DNA of 64,000 nt from Apis mellifera (lineage: Eukaryota > Arthropoda > Insecta > Hymenoptera > Apidae), in contig NC_037645.1 of NCBI RefSeq assembly GCF_003254395.2, forward strand, positions 3,249,222-3,313,221, written 5' to 3'. Made by a program: the position numbers and the translations under genes. This document shows, one piece after another, positions 52,901 to 58,900 of the stretch. Under the pieces are notes generated by a model. The model saw only the letters and a list, made by a program, of their open reading frames with translations. It had not been told where the DNA came from and searched no databases. Position 1 is the first letter of the stretch, and every line of letters begins with the position of its first letter.

Positions 52901-55900
52901 GCAAATATCTTACATATTTTAGAAGAATGATAAGATCAAAGATCGACGATAAATTATCATGGATAAATATTTGCTTCCATATAAGAATGATACTTTTTTT
53001 ATCCAAGTTTTGTGCTATTCGTAATAACGTGATTGAGTGGATTTATTCATAAAATGGATCGATGACTCTCTCTTCTTCGATAAGAATTTTTATTTTATAT
53101 CGTCTTTAATGAATTAAAATCGAATGTTATTTATTAATTTGAGAGAGAAATTCTATAAAACATCTTCGAATTATCAATCATAACCAAAATTCCATCATAC
53201 GGGAGTTTTTAAAAAAACGTACACCCATCCAAGTATTAGTCGCGGCGAACGTAACTTGACTTTGATTATCGAGCGGATAACCATCTATCGCACACGACAA
53301 AATCGTCATGTCTCTATTTCTTTATTTCTTTCTATATTTAAATAAATTAGAAATACATTACACAATTATCTTATCCTTTAAAATATCCAGACAAATGTTC
53401 AAAATTATCTTTTTCAATTTCACGTGATTCCAAAAAGCGAAATGAGCAAAGCATCGCCTCATTTGGTAGCTAAATTCGTTTGCTCATAACGAGGCATCAA
53501 TTACACGCTGATGCACAACGCTCAGGGTGCGTTCACGCAAAAGGGAGAGAGAGGAAAGGACGAAGGAAAGAAAAGAAAGAACGATGGTTACGCAACCATC
53601 GATGAAAGTCGTCCACGTTGGAATTCATTCTTACTTGCCCTGACCTCCGAGATAATGAGAGTGATCTGAATAATCTCGGTTCGGTATGTATTTGGCAATG
53701 TGTTGGCCGGCCTAATGAGTATCGGTGTGGTACCCTCGATTTCTTTTTCATTTCTCGCAACGAGAATGATTAGCATACGGGCTCTCCTTGCGTAATTTCT
53801 GGTCCAACGTAATTGCTTACTTACTTTGTATACACACACGTGCGTGGGTACGCACTAGAGATTAAGAGATATTATCTATAGATCAGAGTTTCTCAACTTA
53901 TTGAAGAGGGTACATAAAGTGATTCGATTTGTATTTGAAAAACTCCATTTTGAAAAATATTCTTCCTCTTGTAATATATCGCTAAATTGATCTTAGCATC
54001 TTTCCATGTATGGATCATTTTTGATAATCTCCAACTCTCTTCTCTCGCCTAACATTTGTACTACAAATATAAATGGCAATGTTCAAATATAAATCTTCGC
54101 TTGGAAAGGTGTTACAAATCACAAATCATAAATCGTCTTCTTCCAATCCTTACATACACGTAATTCAATATTTACAAAATGTGTCTTATTAATTATTCTT
54201 CATTTGTTTTTACATATAATATTATGTTTGTGTCCAATTTTGAGTTAAAAAAAAATAGAAGAATAGTTCCACTATTCAAATATCCAAGGTATTTTAAATT
54301 ATTGAAAATATTCAGATCGCGATTACTAATTAACTATGTCGAGTCACGTGGTGAAATGATTGAGAAACGCTGTTCTAGATGGCGTTGCGTGTCCTCATTG
54401 TATCATGGAGAAAAGAAAGCTATGCGAATTTTTTTTTTTCTTCTTTTCAACGAGAATGTGGATGAAGATAATTGATCTTTTGATTGACTGCTCGACGAGG
54501 ACAATTTATTTCAAGCAATTTTGCGTCCAATATTACACTGTTTCGTAATATACTAGGGAATTGGGGAAGAAAGAAAAAGAATAACTCGAAGGCGTAATTT
54601 TTAAAAATGGAACACGTGTAATCCCACTTTTAACGATCACCTGCGTTTCCTAATAGCTTTTATATTATATTATCTGTAATAAGAAGAATCAAGAAATGAC
54701 TTTTACCAAAGTTTGTTAACAAACTTTGAAAAAAAAAATAAATTCGTGATCCAATGATCTGATTGATCAAACGTGTTTTATCCTCGATATTTCGTAATAT
54801 CGGCTCTAATTTCCATACAACAACGTGTTTCTTCCTCCTCTCTAAAAACTGAAGTAAAAATTGTGGAGAAAAGGAAGAATCAGAAGAGTGGCTCCACGAG
54901 AGTTGGTCCACGAGACACCACCACCAAGTGGAAGAGCTCCACGACTCCATTGTTCACGGGACACAGGTTAATCGAATATTAATGACGAAACAGTACCAGC
55001 CAGCCGTAATAGAATGAACTCCAACGGTGATGCATTAATGTATATCATCACGTACTCTCGTTTCTTCTGATGTTGTGTTTGGAGAAGTAACGGGCCACGG
55101 CGTGAAATATAACTCGGATACGGATTTCGAGCTAATGTTTGACTTGAAATCGGAGGAGGGAATTTTTTTCTTTTTCTTATTACAAAAAAGAAATCGTCGA
55201 AACATTTGTCGATTTCCTGTTGAAAGTAATAAAACATTTTAATCGTAATTAACGATAATTATTCGTTAATCGAAATATCTTCAATTACAATTATAATTTA
55301 ATGTAATTTCCATGTAAATTTATCCAAATTTAACGAGCCTGTTCAACGACTCGATGTAATTTAATTAAAAGCATATAACTGTAATCCCACCAATTGAAAT
55401 TCAGAATATTTCCTTCTTTCTCTGTTATCTCAATAATTTAAATTTACATTATCATAAATATTTATTCTCGGATTCTTATTATTCGGAAGAAATAAAATTG
55501 ATAAGTCCATTAAATTTTATTAATATCGACTTAAACCGTTAAAACGACGATTATTTATCGAATCTCGATTATCAATTACTTAAAAATATTTCTCTTCGAA
55601 TTTTTTCATTATTTCGACGATACTCGTTCAAGGCTCGTTAATTGACGAACAGAAGAAGAACAAGAAGAATCGTTCCATTGCCAATTGAAGAGAGAGAAAA
55701 AAAGATGGGCGCCATCATAACGTACCGGCGCGGCTTCCAAACCTTAAATTAATAATTTATCGACGATTTGGAGGGATATACGCGCGATTCTTCCCATAAT
55801 TTATAGCCGAATGTAAAAACATCGGCCGGTTGTCCCGACTTCACGTACAATGGGGGCGTATAAATCGCTGAATCGATTTGCAAGCGGTTTACATCGTATT

Positions 55901-58900
55901 TCCGCCATCTTGAATTGATTTACAGCTAGTACTAATGCGCGAGTCCCGCCAATGATTGTTGTTCCCGTCCTTTCCTCGAAACGTCCTTTCCACGAATGTA
56001 TCTTAACGTGGGTGTTTTATCGCCGATACAACACGTCCGGTTTTATGAGCAACGACGGAATTTATCGTCGATCGGGGGGCTCGCGCTCGCCAGGCTAGAT
56101 TAAATTACAATCTCGTCCACCACCCCCTCCCTCCTTGCCCCCAAAGACAAAGAGGCCGTTCAATTCTTAACGGCTCGCGATAAATTTAAACCGGCTACCT
56201 CTAATTACGATTTTATCCCTCCGATTATATCCTGGTAAGTGCATTCTTCTTTCTCTTCTCTCGTACGTGTAAATTATAATCCAGTTAATTTCAGAAATCG
56301 TCGAAATGGAATTTGGACTTCGTTTGAAAGAAAGAAGAAACTTCTTTTATCTATGGATGTTTTTATTAAAATCTTTTCGAAAGTCGAACATTTTGTCTTT
56401 TGAGATAGGAATTGTCTTACGAGTCTAATGATTCTACTCTTCATTTTCTTTAGTATATTTTTCTTTAGTATCCTCTTCAAACGTGTTTCACAAATATACT
56501 TCGCAAATATACACCCTATATATACATATAAAGCATCTTATCAAAATTATATTTCTATGAAATAAATAATATATAATCTTTGCGAAATTGTCTCATTTGC
56601 GAAAATGTTATTATCAAAGTTCCTCTCCTCTTGAAACAATATAGAATTGTTTCAAGTACAATTGTAGAAAAGTATAATACTTTTTCATCCGTGGAAGTGG
56701 AGCAACGGTAACGTTTGTCACGTCCGTCTGGGAACGAGCCACGCGAGCTTGTTAAACGAACCGCCACTGCAAAACGAGCAAGCCCCGCCTCGCCTCGCCT
56801 CTGACACAGATGCCACCGCTTGCGTGTCCTTCCCCCCTCCACGAGAAAGCGAAAATTACTATCTAATTTTCATTCGTCCCCGTGAAAGTTTAAATCGATC
56901 GAATTGATCGATGACCAGTTCCGTGGATGTTGAATTTTTTTCACAAAAGTTTCATTTCTTGGAATTATTATATACGTTCTCTGCAATGAATGAAAAATTT
57001 GTTGTTAAAACTGATATGAATAAAATTAAACGATTCTCCTCGACTTGTTGTCGTGAATTTTAATAGATTATTTTCTACTTCAACAAGGAATCGAGATGAT
57101 TTTTTCGAACGTAACGTTAGTTTGAAACGTATTTTGTTCTCGCAGGCTGGTTCTCCGTTGTCTCGAACAACAGTGGTACCGGAAGTGCCAGGGTGTATCG
57201 AAGAGTGGGTGCCTTGGTTCGAGCTGGCGTCCCTGCATTTCTCCTTGCCAAACCTCTGAGAGCCTACACTCTGACGCACTCCAAAATGGGTAAGTTTGAT
57301 TTTTTTCAATGAATGAATTGTACGAAAGAAGCGAATACATTATCTGTAACAATAATAATAATAATATCTATTATTTCTGTATATTATTTCGATAGGGAGA
57401 GATTTTCGAATGCGTGAATGTTTTAATTGCGACGAACGATAAGCTATTTGCAAATGGTTTTGTAGAAAAGCTGTTTTATTAATTAGAATGTTTTGCGTTA
57501 TAACGCGTTTCCTATCATGGGGCGGAAAGAGGCTGTAACTTTTGTTTAGAATGAATAATAAATGGCTTTATTACGTGAATGCAACGGTGAATGAAGAAGA
57601 AAAGCAAATTTATGAGGAAATGACTCGTTTACGAAGTGATTAACTTCTGCACTTTCGTTTGCTAAAAGGAAAACAGAAAGTGGACGTCGTAAAGAATTAA
57701 TAGTGGTTTGGCGTCCTGAGAAAAAGATTCTACTGTCGGATGATTATTTTAATGGCAGATAATGCTCGTAGATTTAATGCTTAAAAAACGATTGATAAAA
57801 GTGTTATGACGCCAAGTCATAATCATTTTCAACCAACTATAATCCTTTTCCTCTCCCCTAAACTCCAGAGACTCTCTAACACATTCGAGACGGATATTGC
57901 ACACTTTTCGAGAATTATGTTACAGTGGATATTTCAGAAAGAAGCACAAACATCCCCTATATATATAATATTCTCTTCATCTCTCACCCTCTACGAAAAT
58001 TCTAGAAGCTCTTACTCAAAAATTCTTCTATTAATTAAATTCTCAAATCTCACAATATTCCAATATAAATAAGATTCATACTTCATCAAACCCTCTATGA
58101 ATTCTTCCATTAATTAAATTCTCAAATCTCACAATATTCCAATATAAATATTCTTTCATCCCTCATCAAACCCTCTACGAAAATTTAGAAGCTCTTAAAA
58201 AATTCTTCCATTAATTAAATTCTCAAATCTCACAATATTCCAATATAAATACCTGGCCTGGATAAGATTCGTACTTCACCAAAGCCTTTACAAAAATTTT
58301 AGAAGCTCTTGCTCAAAAATTCTTCCATTAATTAAATTCTCAAACGTGCATATCTCACAATATTCAAATATAAATCCTTTTCCCTTATATGAAAATTCTA
58401 GAAGCTCTTGCTCAAAAATTCTTCCATTAATTAAATTCTCAAATCTCACAATATTCGAATATAAATACCTGGATAAGATTCGTACTTCACCAAATCCTCT
58501 ACGAATTCTTCCATTAATTAAATTTCACAATATTCGAATATAAATACCTGGATGGCCTGGATAAGATTCATACTTTACCAAATCCTCTACGAATTCTTCC
58601 ATTAATTAAATTCTCAAACGAGCAAAATATTCGAATATAAATAAGATTCACCAAATCCTCTACGAATTCTCTCATTAATTAAATTCTCAAATCTCACAAT
58701 ATTCCAATATAAATACCTGGCCTGGATAAGATTCATACTTTACCAAATCCTCTACGAATTCTTCCACGAATTAAACTCTCAAATCTCACAATATTCGAAT
58801 AAGAATAAGATACTTCGCCAAACCCTCGAATTCTTCCATGAATTAAATTCTCAAATCTTACAATATTCGAATAAGAATAAGATTCGTATTTTACCAAATC

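Larger units (their letters stand above)
28051..57145 (+). other. intron 1 of the CABIT gene (29.1 kb)
   Basis: Donor CCTG|GTGAGT, acceptor TTCTCGCAG|GC. The CABIT sequence is continuous across it. It contains minisatellites (31.1, 34.5, 37.9, 38.8, 40.3, 45.1 and 46.6 kb), a 5S-derived pseudogene (53.2 kb), microsatellites and many CpG-richer islands (about 28.4-28.75, 29.0-29.9, 31.57-32.33, 32.9-33.4, 35.84-36.59, 38.0-38.33, 41.2-41.8, 43.69-43.92, 45.34-45.83, 46.15-46.56, 47.2-47.8, 48.3-49.09, 49.4-49.9, 51.5-51.8, 53.4-53.85 and 55.68-56.22 kb) that may be enhancers. I saw no nested gene on either strand. Confidence 0.85.
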
